In this document: positions 1-12,775 of the stretch, in pieces
How the letters are laid out: the number at the start of each line of letters is the position of its first letter
Position numbering within the stretch: the first letter of the stretch is position 1
From: Pogonophryne albipinna
Taxonomy: Eukaryota > Chordata > Actinopteri > Perciformes > Artedidraconidae
Direction: 5' to 3'
Assembly: GCA_028583405.1 (NCBI GenBank)
Contig: CM053246.1
Location: forward strand, 5,363,620-5,427,619
Length of the DNA: 64,000 bases
Notes under the pieces: generated by a model
What the model saw: only the letters and a program-made list of their open reading frames with translations
Told to the model about the DNA's origin: nothing
The model's database searches: none
Translations under genes and position numbers: made by a program

Positions 1-389
1 TTGAGAGGGTTATTTGTGTACATACTACGTCTTGCCCTATTACAAGTTTTTTTTGTGAGACTGGGTTGGAGTTTCTCTCCCACGTATCCCCCCCCCCTGC
101 ATGAAACTCCCCCATTGGACACCTTTGTTTACTTCCTGAACATAGTGAAGTCACTTTGTAACATTGACGCTTCTATTGGCTAGTGGGCTAACACATTGTA
201 TGTGATAGTTTAAGGGGTGGGACATCTCTAAGTGGTTTACCAATCACAACAGAGTCGGCCAGCTAACCAATCAGAGCAGACTGGGCTCTGGTCTCAGGTG
301 AAAAGAGGCGCTGCAGCACAGGCAGTATGAGAAAAATAACAGATGCACAAAATATGAACCTGAAAATAGGCAGAATAAGTCCTCTTTAA
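1..389 (-). mobile_element. TTAA-flanked MITE, partial (family M1)
   Basis: Inverted copy of the MITE at 24682-25150. Shared landmarks are the CAAT-like 'accaatcacaacagag' block, 'ccaatcagagcagactgg' and the terminal 'cctctttaa'. The right end lies at TTAA 386-389; the other end is beyond the window or diverged. Non-coding. A short open frame at 1-183 lies inside it and is not regarded as a gene. Confidence 0.75.
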
Positions 390-1680
<1,291 letters not shown>

Positions 1681-3299
1681 TAAATGCTCAGTTCCTGATT
1701 GGCTCTACGTTTTTCGTCTGATGGACACCGCCCAAGAAAGGCAGTAGACTGCTACTAATTTTCCCTATGCAACCTGAAGAGTAAAAGGGTCAAGTCCGTC
1801 AGAAAGCAATGACTGTAAGTGTAAGCCTTACACTTACACTGTAAGGATTAGTAACATGTATTGTGTTTATGTGATGACATTTGGAAATGTTTAAACTCAA
1901 TGAGAAAATGCGTTAGCATTCGCGCTAGCGTTAGCGTTAGCATTCGCGCTAGTGTTAGCAACACATGCTTATTGCACAGATAGTGTAAATAACCCCATTT
2001 GTGTTCTGTGAGACTGAAGGGGATGTTGCATTGTTTGTGTTGCTTTCGTTGCAGTTTTATATACGTCTTAAATGTAATTTAGGTTAACTTCCTGTTTTAT
2101 TTAGATGCTTTTATTTTGAAGGTGAGTTTACGCTGTTAACAGGAAGTTGTTGTTGCTATGGAAACAAAATGATTGCGAAAAGAAATATCTTCTACATATA
2201 AAGACGGAGAAAGTAAAGAATAAAGTGTATGTTTAAATGTTAGCACCCCCCGAAGAGGCACAAGGTTGGTATTTACTATAATATAAAATTGTAGGTTGTG
2301 TCCTAATTCTAAACCTAAATCCTCCTGTTTTGTAGCTTTGCTGTCTGTTTACAGTTAACTTTTGGTAGTATGCTAAAGTGATTCTAATACGGATTGAGCC
2401 TAAATGTATTTGTTCTTTTTGTGTCTTTATAGCTCTTACGTTGACTCTGGAGTTTCAATAAATTCTAAATCATCAGTAAAGTCTACGACCATATTTCAGA
2501 GGGGTATACTACAGCTAGCATTAGCTATATTTACCTTGTTTACACTTAGCGGTCCTAAGTATTAATCTGTGTATGTTACACTTGCATATATGAGATCATT
2601 AAGTGCCTTGTAACTTCTTTTTTTATAGTTTCACTGCGTTTGAATGTCAGTGGACTGCAAATAATTCAATAAAGGAGCATGGCTGCTCATTCCCTGGCTC
2701 TCAAAAGACTTTGGCTGGCTGTTTAATCTATGTTCACACTGAGACAGTAGAACACATAGAGAGAACAGTACACCTATTGTGTAAGTACATACAAGCAGGT
2801 CAGTATGATCACAAATACATAAACTCTGTTAAAAATCAGTTTTTATTAAGAAGTATACAGGCTGCATATGTGTTCTCAGCCTTGGAGAAACTTGACATGT
2901 TTTGGGATGTGTCTGAACCTCTCTTTAGTGGTTTAATAAAACAGATATTTAGATTTAGAATATAGATCATATTTGTTAAGTGTTATTATGGGATAATTAC
3001 TATTCTTGTGGTACTACTGCCTTATTAGGCCCATATTGAGCATATTAAGACCAAACAACTTCCTTACTTGCAATAAATAAGCACCAATTAGAGGGTTATT
3101 GAGGAAAAACTCTCTAATGGCCTATTACTTGTAGAAAATGGTCATGTATAATAAGGCATTCATAAGTGCTTTATAATGAATAATAAAGAGCCAATATACT
3201 GCTAATATGCATGTTAATTAACAACTAGTTGATGGTGAATTGATGTACCTTAATATAAAGGCTTTGTTTTCAAGGCTGTAAACCAGTCAAGGAATGAAT
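1681..3299. other. Unassigned sequence with a palindrome and one orphan open frame
   Basis: A near-perfect palindrome with 11-bp arms lies at 1815-1837. An iterated 'ttagcattcgcgctag' motif lies at 1911-1960. A 120-codon open frame at 2603-2965 (+) begins next to a pyrimidine-rich stretch ending in 'ttttatag', so it could be a 3' exon. I recognise no domain in it and its only stated start is a non-ATG codon. Sequence 2970-3240 has the AT-rich 'ataataaggcattcataag' style of fish interspersed repeats. Confidence 0.4.
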
Positions 3300-3990
<691 letters not shown>

Positions 3991-4184
3991 TGCACCTGAC
4001 ATTCCCGCACAAGGTTGCAACATTGTTGATAAATTCAAGCACCGACACCTGTCTGCTCTCACATTCCCGCATTATGTCTTGCTGGAACCCATCTTTATTT
4101 TTTTTCACATTCTATCCCAGCTGCACATTTGGGGCGGGACACAATAAAAAAAGCTTCGCCAGTTTGGGTCTTTATCACAACTGC

Positions 4185-4427
4185 TCAACGGGCTATGTCA
4201 GCCGCCGCTGTCGACGCAAGTGGGACCGCCTCCGGCCAACGGGTCGTCCTGTCCACCATGGTTAGGAGGTAGGAAAAACCCTGGGAGGAGGGTATTGGAC
4301 CAACCAGATCGATGTTGACGTGGTCAAACCTCCTCTCAAGCACCAGGAATCGCTCCAGGGGGGCCTTCGTGTGGCGGTGCACCTTAGCACGCTGGCAACT
4401 CACGCAGGTGCCGGCCCAAGCCCTCAC
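4185..4427 (-). pseudogene. Gypsy integrase core fragment
   Basis: An 80-codon remnant containing 'CVSCQRAKVHRH', the CxxC half of the zinc finger, followed by 'FDHVNIDLVGPIP' with the first catalytic Asp and 'LLTMVDRTTRWPEAVPL'. The rest of the DDE core, including its second Asp and its Glu, is missing because the relic ends near 4190. Confidence 0.9.
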
Positions 4428-5409
4428 GTCTTTTTTGAGCCCTGACGAACTTCGCGGCCACCATCCGCACCGAAGGTTTTATGCCGGGGTGCGACAGGTT
4501 GTGCACCGCCTCGAACACGGAGCGCCTCCAGCTGGTGGGAACGACTGGACGCGGCAGGCCCGTGGAGATGTTACACAGGAGAGTAGCACCCGCGTCGCCG
4601 AAAACCACATCCTCCAGGCGCAGCCCTACGTCAGCCCCCTTCAGGGCCTGGACGCTGGGGTCTGTGACCTGGTCCGCTGCCATGCGGGTATAGTCGAGGC
4701 CCAACTGGACGGCCCCGATGACGACCCTGGAGAGGCAATCTGCGACCAGGTTTGACTTGCCAGCCACGTGCTGGATGTCCGTGGTGAACTCCGAGATGTA
4801 GGAAAGCTGTCATTGCTGGTGAGCAGACAAAGGCTCTGCCACCTTGGACATGGCGAACGTGAGTGGCTTGTGGTCAACGAACGCCATAAATTCCCGGCCT
4901 TCCTGCAAAAATCGGAACAACACCGCCAGCCAGAGACCAAGGAGCTCCCGGTCAAAAGCACTGTACCTGCGTTCCTTGGGCGTCAGCTGGCGGCTGAAAA
5001 AGGTGAGTGGTTGCCAGGCGCCCTCCTCGCACTGCTCATGCACCGCACCGATGGCGTAGTCCGATGCGTCCATGGTAATGGAGATGGGGGCCGTGAGTGA
5101 CGGATGTGCCAACAGGGCCGCCAGAGCCAGCGCGGTCTTGACCTCCTTAAAGGCAACCTCCGCCTCCGCCGTCCAGTCGATCTCCTGGATGGGGGCCTTA
5201 CCATTCAATGCCTCATACAGTGGGCGTCCCGGGCGATGCAATGGTGGTTGAAGCTCACCATCCCTAGGAACTCGCGAGCGACCGAGCTGTGTGAAGGCGA
5301 GGAAACGCTGCGACAGCCTCAACCTTCGCCGGCAGGGGTGCTGCCCCGCCCTTGGTGACGCGGTGCCCAAGGAAGTCAATGTCAGACAGCCTGAACAGAC
5401 ACTTTGCAA
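4384..5409 (-). pseudogene. Gypsy RNase H and integrase zinc-finger fragment
   Basis: Two open segments in one frame (4810-5409 and 4384-4767) are separated by a nonsense codon. The upstream part carries the connection and RNase H features 'PISITMDASDYAIGAV', 'QPLTFFSRQLTPKERRYSAF' and 'FVDHKPLTFA'. The downstream part has 'SNLVADCLSR', typical of the end of gypsy RNase H, and 'VHNLSHPGIKPSVRMV', the His-His half of the integrase HHCC finger. The Cys-Cys half falls in another frame (4185-4427), so the finger itself is split by a frameshift. Confidence 0.9.
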
Positions 5410-6121
5410 GGTTGATTATCAACCCGTGTTGGCTGAAACTCGTAAAGAGGGCCCGGAGGTGGGACAGGTGTTCCTCCTCAGAAGTGCTGGCAACGAGTAT
5501 GTCGTCCAGGTAGACGAACACAAACGGTAAGTCCTGCAGCACCGAATCCATGAGGCGCTGGAACGTTTGAGCGGCGTTCTTGAGCCCAAAAGGCATCCGC
5601 AGGAACTCAAACAACCCAAATGGCGTTATCACCGCCGTTTTGGGAATGTCCAGGGGATGCATGGGCACCTGGTGGTATCCACGCACCAGGTCCACCTTAG
5701 AAAACACGAGCCCACCCGCCAGGTGCGCCGAAAAGTCCTGAATGTGCGGGACCAGGTAGCGGTCGGGTGTCGTGGCGTCGTTGAGGCAGCGGTAGTCCCC
5801 ACACGGGCGCCAACCACCATTAGGCTTGGGGACGATGTGCAGAGGAGACGCCCAAGGACTGTCAGACCGGCGGATGATACCCAGGCTGACCATTTCTTCC
5901 TGGCGACCCAGCAGCCCGGTGCAGATGTGCTGGCTGCAACGCTCAGTGCCCCCTCGCCGGTTAGGAGGGCTTGGGGGGAGCGGACCGCGGCAGCTCCAGG
6001 TCGGCGTGGGGACATGGGGGAGTGTTTTTACCACGCGCGGTTCGGGGCCAAGGCGAACAAGTGCATCGCTCCCTGCAGCTACAAGCCTCTGTGTGTGAAA
6101 TTGTTCCATCCTGAAAAACAA
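5264..6121 (-). pseudogene. Gypsy reverse transcriptase fragment
   Basis: A 285-codon open segment. It holds the gypsy signatures 'LGIIRRSDSPWASPLH' (about residues 80-95), 'VPKPNGGWRPCGDYR' (97-111), 'FSKVDLVRGYHQVPM' (140-154), 'TPFGLFEFLRMPFGLKNA' (166-183) and the catalytic 'FVYLDDILV' (202-210, the YLDD box). The N-terminal 70 residues look scrambled, and the C-terminus leaves the family after 'FLGHRVTKGG', where the frame changes. In an intact element this enzyme copies retrotransposon RNA into cDNA inside cytoplasmic particles. Confidence 0.93.
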
Positions 6122-6640
6122 AAAACTAATGCTTCTGCAGTCTAGCTGCAGCTTCTAGCAACGGTCTTCTTGCTGAAAAAAGGACACTGCATGTCCTGAA
6201 TGTGGCATCACAAAAAGGACTTGAGTCTGAACACAGCAGACAACAGGAGTATTTACAACAGCATATAAATACAAAAATACTGCATGTGGGTGCACACTTA
6301 TTCTCTGTTTTACTGTTACATAAATCCAATGAATGTATGAGACTAAGTTAGCTTCATCATATCTCAATCAGTGATTAAGTGAATAATAAAGTTTCTATCA
6401 GGTTACTATCAGCCTGTCACTCATTATTTTCAGGGGGGGGTTTGGAGGAACAGAGAGGAGACGGTGATCCCGGAAGCTTTCCTCCTGCCTTCACAAACTT
6501 TACACACGTATTTATCAACTGAAAATAGAGGACGAAAATAGAGGACGTTCATGCTCTGCAATCCAAGACTTGATTAAATCCACAAAAAACCTGGCATGGT
6601 GCTAACGCGAGTATTTTTTAAAACATAAATGCATGGTTGT
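6122..6640. other. Unassigned sequence
   Basis: AT-rich sequence between the gypsy relic and the repeat-A copy. It holds a small direct duplication of 'aaaatagaggacg' near 6522-6548. No gene is visible. Confidence 0.5.
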
Positions 6641-6644
6641 GGTC

Positions 6645-7575
6645 GAATAGTCCAAAAATCAGCTCCTAACATCTATCCCTATCGTCTATCCCTTGACCTC
6701 TGAGTGAAATGTCACGGGGTTAAGGGATAGTGGATAGGAGAATTCAAAAGGACTTAGGAGAAGAGACTGCGGTACTTTCGAGAATCCGACTGCACTTTCA
6801 CTATCCGACGTGTTTATGATGCGCCAGCGGACGTCATAAATGTGCGTCTCCTGCCGTGGGGAAACTATGGAAACTACAGTTTTCTATACAGCGGACTACA
6901 ACATGGATGTATAATAAGAACGAGGGACTACTGTAAACTCATCTAGAGATTCTGCACCGTGCTCTGATGCTGTTGTTTTATGCTTTATGAACGTGGACAA
7001 CAGAGAAACATATTCTTCATGACCAAAGTTGGAATTGAAATAAAAAAGGAAAGTGAAACTTATGCTCGTCACCCTCTCCCTCCGGTCCACATTAATACAA
7101 ATGATCCCAATACGTATGAACTATGAAAAGATCTTAAAATCAATATAAATGTATTTATTATAAACGTTAGTCCTTAACATCTATCACTGTGTATATCACC
7201 ATTCAAACATCTTTTAAAAGTTGAACAAACCCCACACAGCTCAGTAAAGACTGTGAAATGTTGACTTTATTTGATCATTTCAGTAAAAACTAACGTTCAT
7301 ATTTCTCTTTTTGATTATAATACTGATGAACGTTCAAAACAAAGCACTTTGGCAACTTACCACATACGTTTTAAAAAGCTTAATAAGCACCGTAACTTTC
7401 ATGATATCATTTCTCGGTCACAATCGGTTGTTTCCGTGAACGGCCGACTGTTGTGTGACGGCAAATGCTGCGGCTGCAAAGCATTGTGGGGCATCATTTT
7501 CTCCTCTCCTTTCGTCAAGGGAGGTCCAGTGGTTCCTAAGCTAAAGGAGGTTATAAAGGAAGTTTGAAACCTCTG
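6645..7575 (+). repeat. Repeat A, copy 1 (~0.93 kb)
   Basis: An interspersed repeat found three times in the window: here, broken at 7576-11100, and inverted at 22165-23075. The ends are 'gtggtcgaatagtccaaaa' on the left and 'ggaagtttgaaacctc' on the right. Near the left end, 'cctatcgtctatccctt' and 'aagggatagtggatagg' form a subterminal inverted pair. No transposase frame is seen, so it is probably a non-autonomous DNA transposon. This copy preserves the empty site for the insertion at 7912-11049: 'acaacagagaaacatattc' is continuous near 7001-7019. Confidence 0.8.
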
Positions 7576-7911
7576 TTGCGGTCAGATAATCCAAAAATCA
7601 GCTCCTTGACCTCTGAGTGAAACGTCACAGGGTTAAGTGATAGTTGATAGGAGAATACAAAAGGATTAGGAGAAGAGACTGCAGTACTTTAGAGATTCCG
7701 ACTGCACTTTCACTATCCGACGTGTTTATGATGCATCAGCGGACGTCATTTTGTGCGTCTGCTGCTGTGGGGAAACTATGGAAACTACAGTTTTCTATAC
7801 AGCGGACTACAACATGGATGTATAATAAGAACGAGGGACTACTGTAAACTAATCTAGAGACTCTGCATCGTGCTCTGATGCTGTTGTTTTGTGAACGTGG
7901 ACAACAGAGAA
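7576..7911 (+). repeat. Repeat A, copy 2, left part (interrupted)
   Basis: A direct, adjacent second copy of repeat A that starts within a few bases of the end of copy 1. It matches copy 1 up to 'gtggacaacagagaa' and is then interrupted by the element at 7912-11049. It resumes at 11057 with 'acatattcttc', diverges within 37 bp, and is interrupted again at 11101. Confidence 0.8.
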
Positions 7912-8477
7912 CAACACGTTCTCACTCCCAACCCGTCACATATTGACGGATGGTCAGGGCCCCTCCCCGTCACTCTATTACGTACAGGGTACCCCTTGGA
8001 AGTCAGTTTTCAACGGGCAGGGCGTCCCATTGACTTGCATAGAGCTCCCTGAACGTTGGTAATAGAGGAGTTGGGATCGCGGCGAAATGCTCTCCGCAGA
8101 TCCATTCTCACAGCGTTTATCAACCTTTTTCTTACTCAATATCAAGCCACACTTATTGTTTTTACTTCTTTATTTTAATTGAATAATGTAGGACTTTTGT
8201 TGCCGTCAGTTATGGGGAGAGTAGGGGCTCAGAATACTGAAATCTGTATTGTTTCATCGTTTTTTCCTTCTAATTTTGTATTATTTTCTAAACCACACGC
8301 TGTTATTTACTCAACAATAACACATAATATCCTTGTGTTTATTTATTTGTTTGATTAATAAACACAAGTTGGAGTCCGTCAGGACCGAGAGTCAGAGCAG
8401 CTCATAGTAGTTGCTTTAGAGAATTTTACACCCGGAATTAATTATTCTCTCCGCTTTCCTTTTCGTATTTCCCATAA

Positions 8478-9490
8478 TAAGAAGTTGCCAGTATTAAACT
8501 GTGTACATCCCTGGAGGTTTAGGGGATAGGAAACACTCAAATTTAGAACATATAATTAATAAATGGGTGAAAATTGCTTGTGCCCATAATGGGCAGCATT
8601 AATGTATACCCACATGACAGCTAAGGTCAGAAGAGCTTTATTTAACAACTGGTCTTATGTCTGTGACCCCTCCTGTTGTTAATTGATAAGACTGAAACAT
8701 GCACTTGTCAAGGTTCAGAGGCAAATATGGCATAGCCATCGATCATCTTACATTACATTGCATTTAGCTGACGCTTTTATCCAGAGCGACTTACAATAAG
8801 TGCGTTCGACCAACAAGATACAAACTTGAAGAAAACAGAATCATATAAGTACATCAGGTTTCATAGAGCTAAAACATTTCAAGTGCTACTCAACTGGCTT
8901 TAGATAAGCCAGTCCTTTATTAGTATATAAGTGCTCTGTTAGCAGTGCTTTGTTAGTAATTATATCGCTCGAAGTAGAGTCGAAAGAGATGAGATATACT
9001 TGATTGATCCTAAGTTGGAAACATTTGCGTTACATCAGCATGTGTAACAGTTGTAAATATGCAGTGGTGTTTATTTGTAAATCATTTAGTATAATCACAT
9101 AAATTCTGTGTTCTTTATTTATTGATTGTTCAATACCTGACAAGGTCGGAGATGAAAAAGCTGGGTCGCAGGTTCCTCAACAGTGCATTACAAGACATCT
9201 ATCAATATGTGTGTATACCTCCACCATTAAACTGTTGTATTCTGCACATTTCTTATACTATCTACATACATCTTATAAGAGTATACTACATATGTATAAT
9301 ATCAGTTAAAATAAGTGCTTAAACATACAGTAGTTAATATTGCAAGAAAGCAATATATTAGTACTTTGTCAGGCTTAATATTTAAACCCTCAAAGCTTTT
9401 TTCTTATTCAAAATAAGACCTTAACCTAAAGTATTCTTTAATGTTTAAATAAATCCTTATTAGTTTGTCTGTCTGTGTCTCCTATTAATT
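8478..9490 (+). repeat. Block F, copy 1
   Basis: Non-coding sequence that reappears inverted at 12005-12775 and, partly and rearranged, at 51190-51710. Landmarks are 'tttaggggataggaaacac', 'cccataatgggcagcatta', 'ggtcacagacataagacc' (in complement) and 'gcacatttcttatactatc'. All copies in this window lie inside E-type elements. Block F may therefore be part of that family's interior and not an independent repeat. Confidence 0.75.
8751..8986. mobile_element. 236-bp insertion with the 'catttagctgacgctttta' head
   Basis: Block F copy 2 (near 12480-12495) reads straight through 'atcatcttaagata' in complement, so the insertion boundaries here can be placed at about 8751 and 8986. The insert opens with cattacattg, then 'catttagctgacgctttta' and 'tccagagcgacttacaa'. 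This head is a very common interspersed motif in fish genomes. No target duplication is obvious and no coding sequence is present. Its class is not assigned. Confidence 0.75.
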
Positions 9491-10559
9491 AGGGATGGGA
9501 ATTTGAAAGCAAATCTATATTCGAATATTCGACCCCCCAAAAAACGGTTAACCGGTTAACCGAAATGTACATATCCTATAAAAAAAAAATTGGGTAAAAA
9601 AAATTTGAATTTTTTTTTTTTTATAATTTTTGGAAATAAATACATACATGTCCAAATAAGTGTATAAACCAAGTCGAATTTGTAAAATGTATTGAACTGG
9701 TGATCACAGTTTGACAGCTATAGGCCTACAGCTTTCATGTGCGGAGGCGATTCACAATCAGCCCAGCTGTAGAGAAGACCCTCTCAGCTGGAACGGAGGT
9801 TGCGGGTATAGCAAGGTATAGCATGTATATATAAGTTTAATTTGGCATAGTTTGACCTCTACACCGCACTCACTAACCTGGTCGAAATATTTCCACACAT
9901 TACTCCTTTTTGACGCCATGTCTGTTGTGTAGGACTCTTCTTAGAGTGTAAATAATTACCGGACTATGACTGGTAAAATATGTTGAATACCGGCAAAACT
10001 AAATCTCTCCTGTCAAAATGTCTATGTACTTTGCCGCCACACACGGTTGCCAAGCAGCGCTTGTTTAGGCTGGCCACTCATTTGTCGCGAGTGTTGACAG
10101 GGGGCGGGGGAGCACGCTCATGAACTGTTAGCGCTGGAACCTCGCAACGGCTGCGGAGCGCATTTGCGCCACATTTGGGCCTAAGATGAGGTTTAAGTCT
10201 GCGTGATCTGCGTGTAGGGAGGGGCAGCAGCCATATCATTGGCTAGAACTAGCTAGATCTGATGGATTTGGACATAAACACGCGTGAAGTATAACCGGAC
10301 GCGAGAGAGAGAGATCAACACCTGCAGCTCTGCCCGCTGTGAGGGACCGGTGAGCGGAACCGTGTATTACAATGCCGTTATGTGATGAACTTCAAAGAGA
10401 AAAGCAAGCACACTTGGAATAAAGTATTATTATTTTATTATTTTTTTATTCGGATTTCACATCAACAGGAAGTCCGGTTAACTATAATGTCCATGCGCAA
10501 CAATACCCCAACCCATAGATCCGCGGGTGAATAATAATCACCACATTACACACATCCCT
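9491..10559 (-). mobile_element. hAT-type transposon remnant
   Basis: The left end 'agggatgggaatttgaaag' and the right end 'acacacatccct' could be degenerate hAT termini; no 8-bp duplication was found. The minus strand retains a hAT dimerisation motif at 9735-9818. Sequence 10020-10365 recurs in the same orientation at 21300-21545, with landmarks 'gctagaactagctagatctg' and 'ggacataaacacgcgtgaag'. A ~60-bp block at 10366-10430 is shared, inverted, with 11525-11590 of E2, so the boundaries between nested pieces are uncertain. Confidence 0.65.
9735..9818 (-). pseudogene. hAT transposase C-terminal dimerisation motif
   Basis: Twenty-seven codons followed by a stop, containing 'YLAIPATSVPAERVFS' and 'STAGLIVNRLR'. 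This is the conserved hydrophobic block near the C-terminus of hAT transposases (ZBED and Ac/hobo type), known to mediate dimerisation. A TGA follows where the family normally continues a little further. No other part of the transposase could be traced upstream, so this is a short fossil inside E1. Too short for general frame searches, but the motif is specific. Confidence 0.85.
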
Positions 10560-10899
10560 TCACATTTAAATTTAAATTTACATTAAAGTATTTCGTGAGG
10601 CCTTCTAAAATGTTTTTAAATATAATTAGGGTTGTAGTTGAAGAGTTTGTAAATGATTGCGTTGCGCAATCGCACAACGGCAAGTCCATTAATTCCACAA
10701 CCACACACATGGATTAACATCGATTTAATACATTAATGTAGCCTTTGTTTCTGCTAAAAGAGGTGTCGACCAGCTGGGGCAACAAGAAAATCAGCGAAAT
10801 CGAGTGTGACTATTAAAAAATAAATAATTATTATATTAATATTGACAATAACAACCGCCGGTGGGGTAGCATTTGCCAGGGAGCGTTCTCATGGCGTCT
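10560..10899. other. AT-rich filler within E1
   Basis: Nothing recognisable. A small palindrome 'gattgcgttgcgcaatc' lies near 10655-10671. Confidence 0.45.
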
Positions 10900-12004
10900 A
10901 TTATCAACGCTATGGGAGGTCTATGAAGTTCTATGTGACGCCCTGCCCATTGAAAACTGACTTCCAAGGGGTACCCTGTACGTAATAGTGTGACGGCGAG
11001 GGGCCCTGACCGTCCGTCAATATGTGGGGTTGGGAGTGAGAACGTGTTGCAGAGAAACATATTCTTCTTCTAAAGAGGTACAGTACGGCACTGCACCATC
11101 CAACCCAGTCTCATAAAAAAACGTGTAATAACTACGTTGGTCCACAATGTAGGACGTAGTATATCTACAAAAACGCCTCTGACATTGTAGGATCCCTTCG
11201 TTTTTTCCCCCCATTCATTCCAATGGCTGGCGTCTATGTCACGTGATCTTCACATTTCTCCATGCAGAAAAAAAAAACATGGCCGAACTTCGTTTTATTC
11301 TCGGTGTAAAATGCCTATTTTAAAGTTAGTGGTGGTTAATGGTGTTATCTTTATTGCTACCCCCTTCCCCGTCAATGTATAGTGTTGGTCCACAGCGCAA
11401 ACTTATTAGTTAATAACAAAATCCGCATCTAAAATTGTGGCATAGATACGTTATTTTCCCCTGTGCAATTCCAGTCTCACATCTCACATCACATCGTCAT
11501 AAACAAATACCGGAAATAGACCGAAAAGACTTTATTCCGAGTGTGCTTGCTTTTCTCTTTGGAGGTCATCACATAACGGCATTGTAATACATGGTTCGGC
11601 TGCATTACATATTACATATCTGCTGTAGTTCTCTATTTATAGAGCCCTGATGAGAAGACTTCTAGACAAACATGAGGAACTGTCGCCAACACTGAAAACG
11701 TGACGTGGATCATATATATATCAGCAATTAAACAACATCTTACATTTATTTTCACACAATACGTCTCCTTGCAGTATCAACACTAATTCAGCTGACTTTT
11801 ATATTTGATCCAATTGGTAGATAGGCTGTATTTACACCATAAACGTGCACAGCTGATAGAAAGGGACACCTAGTGGTTAAAGCATGTTATTGAATTTCAT
11901 TATTATTTTTATTAGATATTAATAGGATCCCTATAAAGTATATCCATTACTCGTTATTCTCTACTAATAGTTAATTAAAGACTGTATATAATGACTATTT
12001 TGCA

Positions 12005-12775
12005 CATACCTTTCAAGATTTCAAGATTTTCTAAGGTTTATTGACATATCATATACACTACGTACGGTGTAGTTATGCAATGAATGAAAAACTTTGTGTA
12101 TACCTCCAGCAATGTTAACTATGTTGAAGCACTTATTTTAACTGATATTATACATATGTATTATACTCTTATATAAGATGTATGTAGATAGTATAAGAAA
12201 TGTGCAGAATATGACAGTTTAATGGTGGAGGGACACACATATTGATAGATGTCTTGTAATGCACTGTTGAGGAACCTGCGACCAACGTTTTTCATCTCCG
12301 GCCTTGTCAGGTATTGAACAATCAATAAATAAAGAACACAGAATTATTAAATATAAAACACAGAATTTGTGTGATTATATTAAATGATTTACAAATAAAC
12401 ACCACTGCATATATACAAATGTTACACATGCTGATGTAACGCAAAGGTTTCCAACTTGGGATCAATAAAGTATATCTTATCTTAAGATGATCAATGGCTA
12501 CTGCCATATTTGCAAAATGTGCCTCTGAACCTTGACAAGTACATGTTTCAGGCTTATCAATTAACAACAGGAGGGGTCACAGACATAAGACCAGCTGTTA
12601 AATAAAGCTCTTCTGACCTTAGCTGGCATGTGGGTATATATATTAATGCTGCCCATTATGGGCACAAGCAATTTTCACCCATTTATTAATTATGTGTTTT
12701 AAATTTGAGTGTTTCCTATCCCCTAAACCTCCAGGGATGTACACAGTTTAATACTGGCAACTTCTTATTAGAGAG
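12005..12775 (-). repeat. Block F, copy 2 (inverted)
   Basis: Reverse-complement relative of 8478-9490. It lacks the 236-bp insert, so it supplies the empty site. At 12008-12095 it holds an additional LINE/SINE-like 3' tail on the minus strand, with an AATAAA-type signal followed by repeated 'aatcttgaa' units. The same tail recurs on the plus strand at 51575-51640. Confidence 0.75.

Larger units (their letters stand above)
4185..6121 (-). pseudogene. Ty3/gypsy retrotransposon pol relic (RT-RNase H-integrase)
   Basis: Decayed pol region of a Ty3/gypsy LTR retrotransposon read on the minus strand, in the order reverse transcriptase, RNase H, integrase. Neither gag, protease nor LTRs were found, so it is a truncated internal fragment. 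Lesions visible in sequence are a frame change near 5.26-5.33 kb between RT and RNase H, an in-frame TGA near 4.81 kb between RNase H and the following spacer (compatible with a CGA to TGA change), and another frame change near 4.43 kb inside the integrase zinc-binding region. Homology stops abruptly near 4.19 kb inside the integrase core. Base composition is clearly more GC-rich than the surrounding DNA, which marks the insertion. It cannot encode a working polyprotein. Confidence 0.93.
7912..11049. mobile_element. Long-TIR element E1, 7-bp target duplication cagagaa
   Basis: Terminal inverted repeats begin 'caacacgttctcactcccaa' on the left and end with the complement at 11049. The arms stay similar for roughly 115-150 bp (7912-8050 and 10900-11049). 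The perfect 7-bp duplication cagagaa lies at 7905-7911 and 11050-11056. Repeat A copy 1 shows the uninterrupted target with a single cagagaa. The interior holds an AT-rich block resembling the interior of E3, block F (8478-9490), a hAT remnant (about 9491-10559) and AT-rich filler. No open frame fit to be its own transposase is present, so it is non-autonomous or internally degraded. The superfamily is not identified. Confidence 0.88.

Noticed and set aside
4312..6145. Plus-strand open frames of 110-192 codons opposite the gypsy relic
   Set aside because: The minus strand carries clear RT, RNase H and integrase motifs; the plus-strand frames are shadows with no domain.
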